Shown: one piece after another, positions 16,855-24,969 of the stretch
How positions within the stretch are numbered: position 1 is the stretch's first letter
Layout of the letters: every line of letters starts with the position of its first letter
NCBI RefSeq assembly: GCF_030944405.1
Contig: NZ_CP132339.1
Coordinates: forward strand, 558,001-622,000
DNA: 64,000 nt
Source: Janthinobacterium sp. J1-1
Lineage (GTDB): Bacteria > Pseudomonadota > Gammaproteobacteria > Burkholderiales > Burkholderiaceae_D
Direction of reading: 5' to 3'
Notes under the pieces: model-generated
Databases searched by the model: none
Told to the model about the DNA's origin: nothing
The model's input: the letters and a program-made list of their open reading frames with translations, nothing else
Program-made: the position numbers and the translations under genes

Positions 16855-18102
16855 ATGATGAAGTTCACGCCCTTTTTATTGCTGCTGGCCGCCTGCCAGC
16901 CGCAGCAGCTTCCCAAGCCGGCCACCGCTGCCGCCCCGCCGGCCTATCTGAATGCCGCCTACGCGCCGGCCCGGAACCAGCCGTCGGTGGCGGACATGAC
17001 GGCCATGGGCCGCGCCATGTTTTTCGAACCGAGCCTGTCCATCTCCGGCAAGCTGTCATGCGCCAGTTGCCACAGCCCGGATCACGCCTACGGCCCGCCG
17101 AATGGGCTGGCGGTGCAATTGGGCGGCCCCGAACTGAAGGATGCCGGCACGCGCGCCGCGCCTTCGCTGCGCTACCTGCAGAACGCGCCATCATTCACCG
17201 AACATTTCCATGACGACGATGGCGACGACAGCATCGATGCGGGCCCGACCGGCGGGCGCAACTGGGACGGCCGCGCCCAGTCTGGCCATGAACAGGCCTT
17301 GACGCCGCTGTTGGCCAAGCACGAGATGGGCAACGTTGACGCCGCCGCCGTGGTGGACAAATTGCGGCACGGTCCGCTGGCGGCGCAGTTCAAAAAAACC
17401 TATGGCGAGAACATCTTTGAACAACCGGAGCAGGCACTGCGCCGGGCCCTGATGTCGCTCGAAGTGTTCCAGGAAAGCCCGGCGGATTTTTATCCCTACA
17501 CCAGCAAGTACGATGCCTTTCTGCGCAAGCAGGTCAAGTTGAATCCGCAGGAATTGCGCGGCCTGGCCCTGTTCAACGACGAGACCAAGGGCAATTGCGC
17601 CTCCTGCCATATCAGCCAGATCACGCCCGGCGGCGCCTTCCCGCAATTTACCGACTACGGCCTGATCAATATCGGCGTGCCGCGCAATAAAAAGCTGCCC
17701 GCCAACGCCGATCCGGCATTTTTTGACATGGGCTTGTGCGGCCCCGACCGCACGGATCTGAAAGATCACCAGGAATACTGCGGCAGCTTCAAGACCCCGA
17801 CCCTGCGCAACGTGGCGCTGCGTAAAAGCTTCTTCCACAACAGCAGCTTCACCAGCCTGGAACAGGTGCTGCGCTTCTACGTGCAGCGCGATACGGCGCC
17901 GCAAAAATGGTATCCGAAAAATAGCGATGGCAGCGTGCACAAGTACGACGACCTGCCGCCCGGCCTGGAGGCGAACGTCAATGTCGAGCCGCCATTCGAC
18001 CGGAAAAAGGGGCAGGCGCCGGCCCTGAACGAGCGGGAAATCGCCGATGTGATCGTGTTTTTGAAGACCTTGACGGATGGCTACAAGGTGCCGGCAGCTT
18101 AA
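16855..18102 (+). CDS. Di-heme cytochrome c peroxidase family lipoprotein
   Basis: This is a periplasmic di-heme c-type cytochrome of the CcpA/MauG family, 415 residues. The signal peptide ends in a possible lipobox (LAAC, about residue 14). Two heme-binding motifs are present: CASCH followed by SPDHAYGP near residue 65, and CASCH in GNCASCHISQITPG near residue 246. Other family blocks are RAAPSLRYLQNAP, NWDGRAQSGHEQA, TPTLRNVALRKSFFHNS and ADVIVFLKTLTDGY. It may reduce peroxide or oxidise an exported substrate; the exact reaction cannot be read from sequence. A second in-frame ATG follows at 16858. Its stop overlaps the convergent higA stop. Confidence 0.85.
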   Translation: MMKFTPFLLLLAACQPQQLPKPATAAAPPAYLNAAYAPARNQPSVADMTAMGRAMFFEPSLSISGKLSCASCHSPDHAYGPPNGLAVQLGGPELKDAGTRAAPSLRYLQNAPSFTEHFHDDDGDDSIDAGPTGGRNWDGRAQSGHEQALTPLLAKHEMGNVDAAAVVDKLRHGPLAAQFKKTYGENIFEQPEQALRRALMSLEVFQESPADFYPYTSKYDAFLRKQVKLNPQELRGLALFNDETKGNCASCHISQITPGGAFPQFTDYGLINIGVPRNKKLPANADPAFFDMGLCGPDRTDLKDHQEYCGSFKTPTLRNVALRKSFFHNSSFTSLEQVLRFYVQRDTAPQKWYPKNSDGSVHKYDDLPPGLEANVNVEPPFDRKKGQAPALNEREIADVIVFLKTLTDGYKVPAA

Positions 18103-18410
18103 GCCGCCAGCGGCGCCGGCGTGACCTGCATCGGGGCAATGGCGAAACGTTGCTGTGCCTGCCAGATGTCATAGGCGTTCTGTTCCGCCAGCCACAGGCG
18201 CGCCTCGCCCCCGCGCTCCTTGCCCAACCAGGCTTCGATGCGCAACGCCATCTCTGGTGAAATCGCCGCGTGGCCATTGAGGACGCGCGACAGCGTGACA
18301 CGGTTGACATCCAGCTGCTGCGCCGCCTCGGTCACGGACACACCCAACGCGGGCAGCACGTCATCGCGTAGCGTCAGGCCAGGATGCGGCGGATTGAACA
18401 TGTTTGTCAT
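18099..18410 (-). CDS. higA: HigA family antitoxin
   Basis: This is the antitoxin of a type II HigBA system, 103 residues. It binds HigB and represses the operon. The N-terminal NMFNPPHPGLTLRDDVL and the XRE-type helix-turn-helix (VSVTEAAQQLDVNRVTLSRVLNGHAAIS, about residues 23-52) are typical of HigA proteins. It lies 10 bases downstream of higB in the toxin-first order of higBA operons. The start at 18410 is preferred; an extension to 18467 would run into higB. Its end overlaps the cytochrome gene by 4 bases. Confidence 0.9.
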   Translation of the reverse strand: MTNMFNPPHPGLTLRDDVLPALGVSVTEAAQQLDVNRVTLSRVLNGHAAISPEMALRIEAWLGKERGGEARLWLAEQNAYDIWQAQQRFAIAPMQVTPAPLAA

Positions 18411-18420
18411 GATATTTTTC

Positions 18421-18702
18421 TCAATGATAATCTTGATAGTCGACCAGGATGGCGTCGCTGCCGTCAAACCGGAATGTCAGCCGCCAGTTGCCATTCACCC
18501 ACACTGAAAAGTGGTCCTGCAGGGCTTTGCCCTTGAGTGCATGCGAGCGCCAGCCCGGCAGATTCATGCCTTGAGGATCACTTGCTTCGTTCAAGCGGCG
18601 CAGCATCGCACCCAGCTTCGGCGCATGGGCTGGCTGGATGCCGGCCATGCTTCCCGTCTCGAAAAAAACCTTCAAGCCTTTGTGCTGAAATGTCTTGATC
18701 AT
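18421..18702 (-). CDS. higB: HigB family RelE-type toxin
   Basis: This 93-residue toxin of the RelE/HigB superfamily cleaves mRNA on the ribosome in characterised members. Family blocks are visible: HKGLKVFFETGS at the N terminus, RLNEASDPQGMNLPGWRSHALKG in the middle and WRLTFRFDGSDAILVDYQDYH at the end. The nested inverted repeat 8 bases upstream of its start (18708-18737) is a natural HigA operator. The pair sits between accessory genes and may stabilise that region or act in stress. Confidence 0.9.
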   Translation of the reverse strand: MIKTFQHKGLKVFFETGSMAGIQPAHAPKLGAMLRRLNEASDPQGMNLPGWRSHALKGKALQDHFSVWVNGNWRLTFRFDGSDAILVDYQDYH

Positions 18703-18707
18703 GCGCG

Positions 18708-18737
18708 ATTGTAGCGTGTGGCGCTACGCGCTGCAAT
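18708..18737. promoter_or_regulatory. Inverted repeats upstream of higB, probable HigA operator
   Basis: GTAGCG and CGCTAC (18711-18716, 18722-18727) form a perfect 6-bp inverted repeat. A longer pair, ATTGTAGCG with CGCTGCAAT (18708-18716, 18729-18737), matches with one mismatch. It lies directly before the higB start, where an autoregulating antitoxin would bind. Binding is inferred. Confidence 0.5.
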
Positions 18738-18917
18738 CTTTGCCTGCCCATGCCATGCATGCTGTGGCCAGAATTGAAAACAGGCTGACATTGCTGCAAG
18801 CCCTGCTGGCTGGGAGCAAAGGGATGACCCGTATCCATCGAACATAATCGGATGGCTTTGAACGCATCGGCTATCTTTTCTGCTCAGAAGGGGTGAATTT
18901 GCAGTTTCACCACACTC

Positions 18918-18980
18918 TTGCCATAAATGCCATGAATGGCAAATAGTTGACTTGACGCAATATGCTGCGCTGAGTTTAAC
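18918..18980 (+). promoter_or_regulatory. Candidate promoter and operator of the chemoreceptor operon
   Basis: The 377 bases between higB and the chemoreceptor gene carry the only visible promoter candidate here. TTGACG (18952-18957), a 17-base spacer and TTTAAC (18975-18980) would make a weak sigma-70 promoter. Just upstream, TTGCCAT and ATGGCAA (18918-18924, 18936-18942) form a perfect inverted repeat suited to a regulator. Apart from this and the higBA operator, I see nothing else in the gap. Confidence 0.35.
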
Positions 18981-19079
18981 TGTACGCGTGGCAGGCATAG
19001 CTGAATTCGGGCTTCGTGCTCGCACGACAGCGTGGACTTTTCTTGTTGGCTGCGTCCCTTTTTTCATTTTGGAGTTGCC

Positions 19080-20927
19080 ATGTTCCACACTCTGCGTGCG
19101 CGCCTTATCGCCATCGCCATTGCCATCGTCGCGGTGGCGCTGGTGCTCCTTTCGCTGGTGACCTTCGTGACCGTGCGTGCCAATGTGCTGTCCTCGCTGG
19201 ACAAGCAGATCAGCGATGTCACGCGCCAGTATGCGCGTGAGCTGACCGAGTGGGTGCAGGACAAGCAGCGCATTGCCAGCGCGCTGAAGGTGGCCGTAGT
19301 CCAGGCGGACCCGCAGCCCGCGCTCGATACGGCGCGCCAGGCCGGGGCCATGGATTCGGTGGGCTTTGCCTTGAGCGACAAGCGGGCTGTCTACAGCGGC
19401 TGGACGGTGCCACCGGACTTCGACGGCACGGCGCGCCCCTGGTACAAGCTGGCCGTGTCGACCGGCGGCCCCGCCATCACGCCCGCGTATGCCGATGCCA
19501 ATACCGGCGAACTGTACGTGAGCTTCGTGGAACCCGTGTTCACGCAGGCTGGTGGTCCGCTCGCGGGCGTGGTCAGCGCCGACGCGAAGCTGACCTCGGT
19601 CGTCAGGAAAGTCAACGCCATCCACCCGACGGAAAAAAGTTTTGCGGTGCTGGTCGATGGCACCAACAACACCATCCTGGCCCACGCGCGCAAGGAATTG
19701 ACGCTCAAGCCGCTGACCGAATTGGCCGCCGGACTCGATGCCGCGCTGCTGGCACGCCTGGTCCAGGGTGGCGATCACGCGGAACTGACGATCGACGGCG
19801 CCGCGCAGATGGTGTATGCCGCCAAGGTCGAGGGCACGCCATGGATACTGCTGACGGCCGTCGACCGCGACCTGGCCACCGCGACCTTGAGCACGATGCT
19901 GCGCATGACGGTCATCATCACGGTGCTGTGCCTGCTGGCTGCCGGTGGCCTGATGTCGGTGTTCGTCAGCCGCCAGCTGCGCCGCATGCTGCTGGTGCGC
20001 GACGCGCTGGAAGACATCGCTTCCGGCGAAGGCGACCTGACGCGGCGCATGGATGCGTCCGGCCGCGACGAACTGACGCAAATTGCCAGCGCCTTCAACC
20101 GTTTCGCCGACAAGATCGCCGCCGTGCTGCTGCAAATCCGTGTTGCGTCCGATACGGTACGCACGGCATCGGGCGAGATCGCCTCTGGCAATAGCGACCT
20201 GTCGATGCGCACCGAGTCGCAGGCGAGCGCGCTGGAGGAAACCTCGGCCGCCATGGAGGAACTGATGGCCACTGTCCAGCAGAATGCGGAAAACGCCCAG
20301 CAGGCCAACGAACTGGCCACCAGCGCCAGCCAGGTGGCCGGGCGTGGCGGCGAGGTGGTGCAGCAGGTGGTGCGGACCATGGGCGACATCAATCTTGCCT
20401 CGCGCAAGATCGTCGACATCATCGGCACCATCGACGGCATCGCCTTCCAGACCAATATCCTCGCCCTCAATGCCGCGGTGGAAGCGGCGCGGGCCGGGGA
20501 AATGGGCCGCGGCTTTGCTGTGGTGGCGACAGAAGTGCGCTCGCTCGCCGGGCGTTCGGCCGAAGCGGCCAGGGAAATCAAGGCGTTGATTGGCGACTCC
20601 GTGACGCAGGTCGACGCCGGCAGCCGGCTGGTGGAGAGCGCGGGCGCGACCATGACCGAGGTGGTCGACAGCATCCGCCAGCTGGCCGGCATCGTCAAGC
20701 AGATCAGCAGCGCCAGCCATGAACAAAGCAGCGGCATCACCGAAGTGGGCACGGCGGTGACGCAAATGGATGAAAACACCCAGCAGAATGCCGCCCTGGT
20801 CGAGCAGGCCGCCGCCGCCGCGCAATCGCTGCAGCAGCAGGCCAGCGCGCTGGCCGAAGTGGTTGCCGGATTCAAGCTGCCGCAGGCGCAGCAGGCCGCC
20901 ACGCGCGATGCCCTGCGCCTGCAATAA
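19080..20927 (+). CDS. Methyl-accepting chemotaxis protein
   Basis: This 615-residue transmembrane chemoreceptor signals to the CheA/CheW array. It has a first membrane helix (about residues 8-32) and a periplasmic sensor domain of Cache type (about 35-275, with [24 protein letters not shown] and FVEPVF). A second helix (about 277-298) and a HAMP domain ([26 protein letters not shown]) follow. The cytoplasmic signalling domain contains the highly conserved hairpin tip [20 protein letters not shown]. There is no C-terminal NWETF-type pentapeptide. GGAG precedes the start at 19080; an in-frame upstream ATG would place non-membrane residues first. The ligand is unknown; the porin gene 15 bases downstream suggests a nutrient. 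Confidence 0.93.
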   Translation: MFHTLRARLIAIAIAIVAVALVLLSLVTFVTVRANVLSSLDKQISDVTRQYARELTEWVQDKQRIASALKVAVVQADPQPALDTARQAGAMDSVGFALSDKRAVYSGWTVPPDFDGTARPWYKLAVSTGGPAITPAYADANTGELYVSFVEPVFTQAGGPLAGVVSADAKLTSVVRKVNAIHPTEKSFAVLVDGTNNTILAHARKELTLKPLTELAAGLDAALLARLVQGGDHAELTIDGAAQMVYAAKVEGTPWILLTAVDRDLATATLSTMLRMTVIITVLCLLAAGGLMSVFVSRQLRRMLLVRDALEDIASGEGDLTRRMDASGRDELTQIASAFNRFADKIAAVLLQIRVASDTVRTASGEIASGNSDLSMRTESQASALEETSAAMEELMATVQQNAENAQQANELATSASQVAGRGGEVVQQVVRTMGDINLASRKIVDIIGTIDGIAFQTNILALNAAVEAARAGEMGRGFAVVATEVRSLAGRSAEAAREIKALIGDSVTQVDAGSRLVESAGATMTEVVDSIRQLAGIVKQISSASHEQSSGITEVGTAVTQMDENTQQNAALVEQAAAAAQSLQQQASALAEVVAGFKLPQAQQAATRDALRLQ

Positions 20928-20942
20928 CAAGGGAGATTGACC

Positions 20943-22151
20943 ATGTCTGCAAACTATCGTGGCGCGCTCCTGGCCGGGGCGTTGAGCTTGCTGTGTCACG
21001 CCGTATCGGCCGAGGAAGTGGCCAGTTCGCCCTGGACCGTCGGCGGTGCGGTCCGCTTCAATTATGTCTACAAGAGCTGGCAGGACGACTATCCGAGCGG
21101 TTTCGTCGGCCTGGATACGGCCCGACTGGACGTCAATTTTGACGACGGCACGCTGATCAGCTCGGCGCAATACCGCTACAACCGGTATCCGAAGGGGCAG
21201 GGCGGCTACTGGCAGCACTTCCTGCATCACGGCTGGGCCGGCGTGCGCTTTGCCGACAAGAGCACGGTGCAAGCGGGCCTGGTAAAAAATCCGTTCGGGC
21301 TGCAGCCGTTCGCGTCCAACAATTTTTACGAGTCGATGGCGTTCTACACCGGTTTCGAGGACAAGTACGACCTGGGCATGACCTATGCCAGCCGACCCGG
21401 CCCCGTCGAGTGGCAGCTGGGCTTTTTCCCGCGCGACGGCGGATCGTATGGCGGCGGGGGCAATACGGCCGCAGCCTCGAATCGCTACTCGTACAATATC
21501 GTGCCCGACGATGACCGGCAAGGGTATGCCACCGGCCAGCGCGACCGCGAGCGCATGACTTTTACCGGCCGCGTGGTGGCGCATATCGGCAGCAGTGGGC
21601 GGCACGAAGTGGGGCTGTCCGCACTCACCGGCACCATCCGTAACGAAACCCGCAGCGAAGGGCGCGATACCCGCCGCAATGCCGTGGCGCTGCACTACCG
21701 GGGCGGCACGGGGCCATGGAACATCATGCTGGAAGCCTTGCGCTACAGCTATGGCACCAGCCACGGCGCGAACCAGACCTATGGCGGTCTCGACCCGAAC
21801 AGCTTTGTCATCCTGGGCGCCTTCGGCTATCCCTACCCGGTGGCGTCCAAAGGCGACATCTATATCGCCAACCTCAGCTACGACATCCCAGGAAAGCTGG
21901 GGCCGCTGGGCGGCTTCAAGCTGTACAACGACTACAGCATCCTGCGCAAGCGTGTCGGCAATTACAAAAGTTCAGTGCAGAATGTCAGTGGCCTCAGCTT
22001 TTCATCCGGCAAATGGGTGTTCTATGCCGACTTCATGCTGGGCAAGCACCACCCCTACCTGTCGCCGGACGGCGGCGGGCTGGCATCGACCTCCAGCGTG
22101 CACGATGGCTACACGCGCAGGATCAACCTGCAGGCGGGGTATTATTTCTGA
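20943..22151 (+). CDS. Outer-membrane porin, 402 residues
   Basis: This predicted outer-membrane beta-barrel has a signal peptide ending VSAEE at about residue 23, alternating aromatic strands throughout, and a C-terminal QAGYYF with terminal Phe, the barrel assembly signal. The N-terminal strands (WTVGGAVRFNYVYKSW, GLDTARLDVNFDDG) recall the phosphate- and carbohydrate-selective porin families. The substrate cannot be assigned. The ATG at 20943 has GGGAGA at 20931-20936; a TTG 6 bases upstream is less likely. It is cotranscribed with the chemoreceptor and a small membrane protein. Confidence 0.82.
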   Translation: MSANYRGALLAGALSLLCHAVSAEEVASSPWTVGGAVRFNYVYKSWQDDYPSGFVGLDTARLDVNFDDGTLISSAQYRYNRYPKGQGGYWQHFLHHGWAGVRFADKSTVQAGLVKNPFGLQPFASNNFYESMAFYTGFEDKYDLGMTYASRPGPVEWQLGFFPRDGGSYGGGGNTAAASNRYSYNIVPDDDRQGYATGQRDRERMTFTGRVVAHIGSSGRHEVGLSALTGTIRNETRSEGRDTRRNAVALHYRGGTGPWNIMLEALRYSYGTSHGANQTYGGLDPNSFVILGAFGYPYPVASKGDIYIANLSYDIPGKLGPLGGFKLYNDYSILRKRVGNYKSSVQNVSGLSFSSGKWVFYADFMLGKHHPYLSPDGGGLASTSSVHDGYTRRINLQAGYYF

Positions 22152-22165
22152 ACCAGGGAAAAAAC

Positions 22166-22495
22166 ATGGCAAACAACCCGCAGCATCCAGATGGCCACTG
22201 GCGCCGCTTTGGCCACGGCATGCTGCTCGCGCTGCTGATCGTGGTGGTCTGGAGCGCCATTTGCTGGAACCTGCGCGACTACAGCGGGCCGTTCTGGATG
22301 GAACTGGACCACATCGGCCTCTTCCCCATGTATGTCCTGGCCATGCTGGCGCAGATGGTGGTGGCCCTGCTGCTGGCGCGCTGGAAAAGCTGGTGGTGGA
22401 GCGCCGGCATCATCTGCGGCACGCTGCTGGGCATGGCCGGCCCGATTGCGCTGGCGCTGATCGCCGCCAGCGGCATGCCGGCGATGCGGTATTGA
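22166..22495 (+). CDS. Small membrane protein of unknown function
   Basis: I do not recognise this 109-residue protein. Three hydrophobic segments are visible (about residues 18-35, 48-70 and 75-100) with a basic N terminus (HPDGHWRRFGHG). It begins 14 bases after the porin stop with AGGGA at good spacing, so it is probably the third gene of the chemoreceptor-porin operon. No catalytic motif is seen. Confidence 0.65.
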   Translation: MANNPQHPDGHWRRFGHGMLLALLIVVVWSAICWNLRDYSGPFWMELDHIGLFPMYVLAMLAQMVVALLLARWKSWWWSAGIICGTLLGMAGPIALALIAASGMPAMRY

Positions 22496-22566
22496 GGCAG
22501 GCCGGGCGGGATGCGGTGGGCATTGCCCGGGGCAATCGGCTGGCGCGCTGGTCTTGTCTCCAGAAA

Positions 22567-22601
22567 GCAAAAAGCCCAACCTGAAAGGCTGGGCTTTTTG
22601 C
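22567..22601 (-). terminator. Bidirectional terminator after tRNA-Thr
   Basis: A 15-bp stem (22567-22581 with 22587-22601, one weak pair) has a TGAAA loop. It is built from A5GCCC and GGGCT5, so a T run follows the GC core in both directions. It lies just beyond the 3' end of tRNA-Thr and also downstream of the plus-strand porin operon. Confidence 0.8.
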
Positions 22602-22611
22602 TGGATGTTCT

Positions 22612-22687
<76 letters not shown>

Positions 22688-22713
22688 AAAAACTGCGCGT
22701 TGCGAATTATACG

Positions 22714-23226
22714 CTATTTAATACGGGTCAGGGTCGGGCGGCCGCCTTTTTTTGGTGGCTCGTCGTCGCCTGGCGGCGTGTTGCCGTCGCGTTGTTCGGT
22801 GTTGCCGGTCGGAACTGACGACAGGGTCGGGCCGGTCGCTGCCGGGGCGGGCGGCGGTGGGGCGTCGGCTGAGGCGGGGCTGTCGGTCGGCTGGCCGTGC
22901 GGGTCGTCGTTGCCGAGGACCGGCTCGAACGCCATGCCCTGGCCGTTTTCGTTGGCGTAGATGGCCATCACGTTGTCGACCGGCACGTAGATTTCGCGCG
23001 AGACGCCGCCGAAGCGGGCGTGGAAGCGCACGGCGTCGTTGTCCATCTTCAGGCCGCTGGTGGCGCCGAAGCTGATGTTCAGGACGATTTCGCCTTTCTT
23101 CACGTATTCCATCGGTACCGTGGTGCGCGAATCGACTTTGACCGCGAGGTAGGGCGTGTAGCCGCTGTCGGTGCACCACTCGTAGATGGCGCGCAGCATA
23201 TAAGGTTTGGTTGAGATTTCAGACAT
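22714..23226 (-). CDS. sspB: Stringent starvation protein B, ClpXP adaptor
   Basis: SspB is an adaptor that delivers ssrA-tagged peptides to the ClpXP protease. The 170-residue protein begins STKPYMLRAIYEWCTDSGYTPYLAV and contains IVLNISFGATSGLKMDNDAVRFHARFGG-type sequence, the folded SspB domain (about residues 1-105). The rest is a flexible Pro/Ala/Asp-rich linker ending in the basic PPKKGGRPTLTRIK, which matches the ClpX-binding tail of the family. It follows sspA in the usual betaproteobacterial order, separated here by a repeat element. Confidence 0.93.
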   Translation of the reverse strand: MSEISTKPYMLRAIYEWCTDSGYTPYLAVKVDSRTTVPMEYVKKGEIVLNISFGATSGLKMDNDAVRFHARFGGVSREIYVPVDNVMAIYANENGQGMAFEPVLGNDDPHGQPTDSPASADAPPPPAPAATGPTLSSVPTGNTEQRDGNTPPGDDEPPKKGGRPTLTRIK

Positions 23227-23320
23227 GATAGGCACGGTGAGGCGGGAGCGCCGCCGGCAACAACATGGGCGGGCGCACCGGTAAGTCAATGAAACAGAGC
23301 AACTGGAAATAATCCAAGAT

Positions 23321-23432
23321 GCCCCAGAAAGCGTAGCGAGCAAGCCCGATATCGGCTTGAGTAACGCAGCCGTACTTTAGTACGGCGAGTAACGCCAAGT
23401 CGAGAGCGGGCTGCGCAGTAGCTTTATGGGGA
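23321..23432. repeat. Palindromic intergenic repeat element B
   Basis: About 110 structured bases lie between sspA and sspB. The outer parts GCCCCAGAAAGC and GCTTTATGGGG are near mirror images. Inside are a perfect hairpin GCCGTAC-TTTA-GTACGGC (23369-23386), an inverted repeat CAAGCC/GGCTTG around GATATC (23341-23359) and two GAGTAACGC copies. Read on the minus strand the layout matches element A at 10028-10137. It may fold in the sspAB transcript. Confidence 0.6.
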
Positions 23433-23436
23433 TATC

Positions 23437-24048
23437 TTAACGGCGCATGACCTTTTCTGATGGGGTCAGCGCTTCGATATACGCCGGACGCGAGAAGATG
23501 CGTTCGGCGTATTTCATCAGCGGCGCGGCCGTTTTCGACAGTTCGATGCCGTAGTGGTCCAGGCGCCACAGCAGCGGCGCGACAGCCACGTCGAGCATCG
23601 AGAATTCGTCGCCCAGCATGTACTTGTTTTTCAGGAACAGCGGCGCCAGCGTCGTCAGGCGGTCGCGGATTTCCGCGCGCGCCTTGTCGTGGCTCTTGTC
23701 GTTGCTCTTGGCGCGTTCGCTTTCCAGCACGTGCACGTGCACGAACAGTTCTTTTTCAAAGTTGAACAGCATCAGGCGCGCGCGGGCGCGCATCAGCGGA
23801 TCGGCCGGCATCAGTTGCGGATGCGGGAAGCGCTCATCGATGTACTCGTTGATGATGTTCGATTCATACAGAATCAGTTCGCGCTCGACCAGGATCGGCA
23901 CCTGGCCATACGGGTTCATGGTCGAAATGTCTTCCGGCTTGTTGAACAGGTCGACGTCGCGCACTTCGAAGTCCATGCCTTTTTCAAACAGGACCAGGCG
24001 GCAGCGTTGCGAAAATGGGCAGGTTGTACCCGAATAGAGAACCATCAT
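23437..24048 (-). CDS. sspA: Stringent starvation protein A
   Basis: SspA has a glutathione S-transferase fold and binds RNA polymerase during starvation and stress. The 203-residue protein has the thioredoxin-like N-terminal domain (VLYSGTTCPFSQRCRLVLFEKG, then NPYGQVPILVERELILYESNII) and the helical GST C-terminal domain (MLGDEFSMLDVAVAPLLWRLD). TAAGGA lies about 10 bases before the first of two adjacent ATG codons. It stands between petC and sspB, the usual order in this group. Confidence 0.94.
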   Translation of the reverse strand: MMVLYSGTTCPFSQRCRLVLFEKGMDFEVRDVDLFNKPEDISTMNPYGQVPILVERELILYESNIINEYIDERFPHPQLMPADPLMRARARLMLFNFEKELFVHVHVLESERAKSNDKSHDKARAEIRDRLTTLAPLFLKNKYMLGDEFSMLDVAVAPLLWRLDHYGIELSKTAAPLMKYAERIFSRPAYIEALTPSEKVMRR

Positions 24049-24064
24049 TTTTTATAGTTCCTTA

Positions 24065-24100
24065 GAAACAAAGGGGGTGAAGCCGCGAACGGCTCACCCC
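24065..24100 (-). terminator. Probable terminator between petC and sspA
   Basis: On the minus strand GGGGTGAGCCG and CGGCTTCACCCC pair around a TTCG loop with a single bulged base, followed by TTTGTTTC. It would end petABC transcripts before sspA, or could act as a 5' leader structure of sspA. A second small hairpin, ACCGGC-CTTCA-GCCGGT (24144-24160), lies nearer to petC. Confidence 0.5.
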
Positions 24101-24168
24101 AGGTCGCTTGTCCACTCATGCGGACAACGCAGAAACAGGCATTAACCGGCCTTCAGCCGGTGCCTCAC

Positions 24169-24933
24169 TTATTTGACTTCCTTCCAGAACGACGCATTCA
24201 GGCGCCATGCCAGCAGAGCAAAAGCCGACAGGAACAGCAGTACCCAAACGCCCAGGCGCTTGCGTGTCTGTTGTGCCGGTTCGGCCATCCACTCCATGTA
24301 GCCGACCAGGTCGGCCACCGCAGTGTCATACTCGATCTTGTTCAACGTGCCTGGCTTGACTTGTTCGAAGCCGACAAATTTGTGGATTTTCTTGGCCGCA
24401 TCATGCGGATCAGTCTCTTCCACGAACTTGGCAGTCTGGATACCTTGCAACTCCCATAACACATGCGGCATGGCAACATTTGGCACGACCATATTGTTCC
24501 AGCCGGTCGGCCGCGTGTCGTCTTTATAGAACGTACGCAGGTAAGTATACAGGTAGTCGCCGCCTGTGCCAGCGGAAGATGATTTCGCGCGCGAAATTAC
24601 CGACAAATCCGGCGGTACCACGCCGAAAAAGGCCTTGGCATCCTTCGGCGCCAGCGCGGTGGTCATCAAGTCGCCCACTTTATCACCGGAGAACAACAGA
24701 TTCTGCTTGATCTGGTCTTCTGTCAGGCCCAGGTCTTTCAGGCGGTTGTAGCGCATCGAGACGGCGGCGTGGCAATTGAGGCAATAATTGACGAACAGTT
24801 TGGCGCCATGTTGCAGCGCCGCCATGTTGGTCTGGCGATCAGGCGCCTTGTCCAGCGGAAAGCCGCCTTCGCTGGCCAGGGCCAGGGCGGGCACGAACGC
24901 CAGGATGGCGAGCAGTTTTTTTGCAATCTTCAT
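24169..24933 (-). CDS. petC: Ubiquinol-cytochrome c reductase, cytochrome c1
   Basis: This is the c-type cytochrome subunit of respiratory complex III, passing electrons from the Rieske protein to soluble cytochrome c. The 254-residue protein has a signal peptide (cleaved near residue 20), the heme motif CLNCH near residue 52, the PPDLSVISRAK block, the NVAMPHVLWEL segment with the axial Met, and a C-terminal membrane anchor (about 228-246, VWVLLFLSAFALLAW). It is the last gene of the petABC operon. Confidence 0.96.
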   Translation of the reverse strand: MKIAKKLLAILAFVPALALASEGGFPLDKAPDRQTNMAALQHGAKLFVNYCLNCHAAVSMRYNRLKDLGLTEDQIKQNLLFSGDKVGDLMTTALAPKDAKAFFGVVPPDLSVISRAKSSSAGTGGDYLYTYLRTFYKDDTRPTGWNNMVVPNVAMPHVLWELQGIQTAKFVEETDPHDAAKKIHKFVGFEQVKPGTLNKIEYDTAVADLVGYMEWMAEPAQQTRKRLGVWVLLFLSAFALLAWRLNASFWKEVK

Positions 24934-24969
24934 TTGATGTATGTCCTTTGAGCGTGGCGTGGGATCGGC

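Noticed and set aside
16855..18102. MauG-type maturation enzyme as a specific call
   Set aside because: Both CcpA and MauG families share the two CxxCH motifs; no partner amine dehydrogenase is nearby, so only the family is given.
18699..21764. Very long open frame (over 1000 codons) on the minus strand opposite the chemoreceptor and porin genes
   Set aside because: It is a mirror of high-GC coding sequence, with His/Arg/Gln-rich composition and no recognisable domain, while the plus strand has clear families.
20943..22151. Phosphate-selective OprO/OprP porin as a specific call, linked to the nearby Pho-like boxes
   Set aside because: No Pho-like box was found before this operon and the binding-site residues could not be identified by eye.
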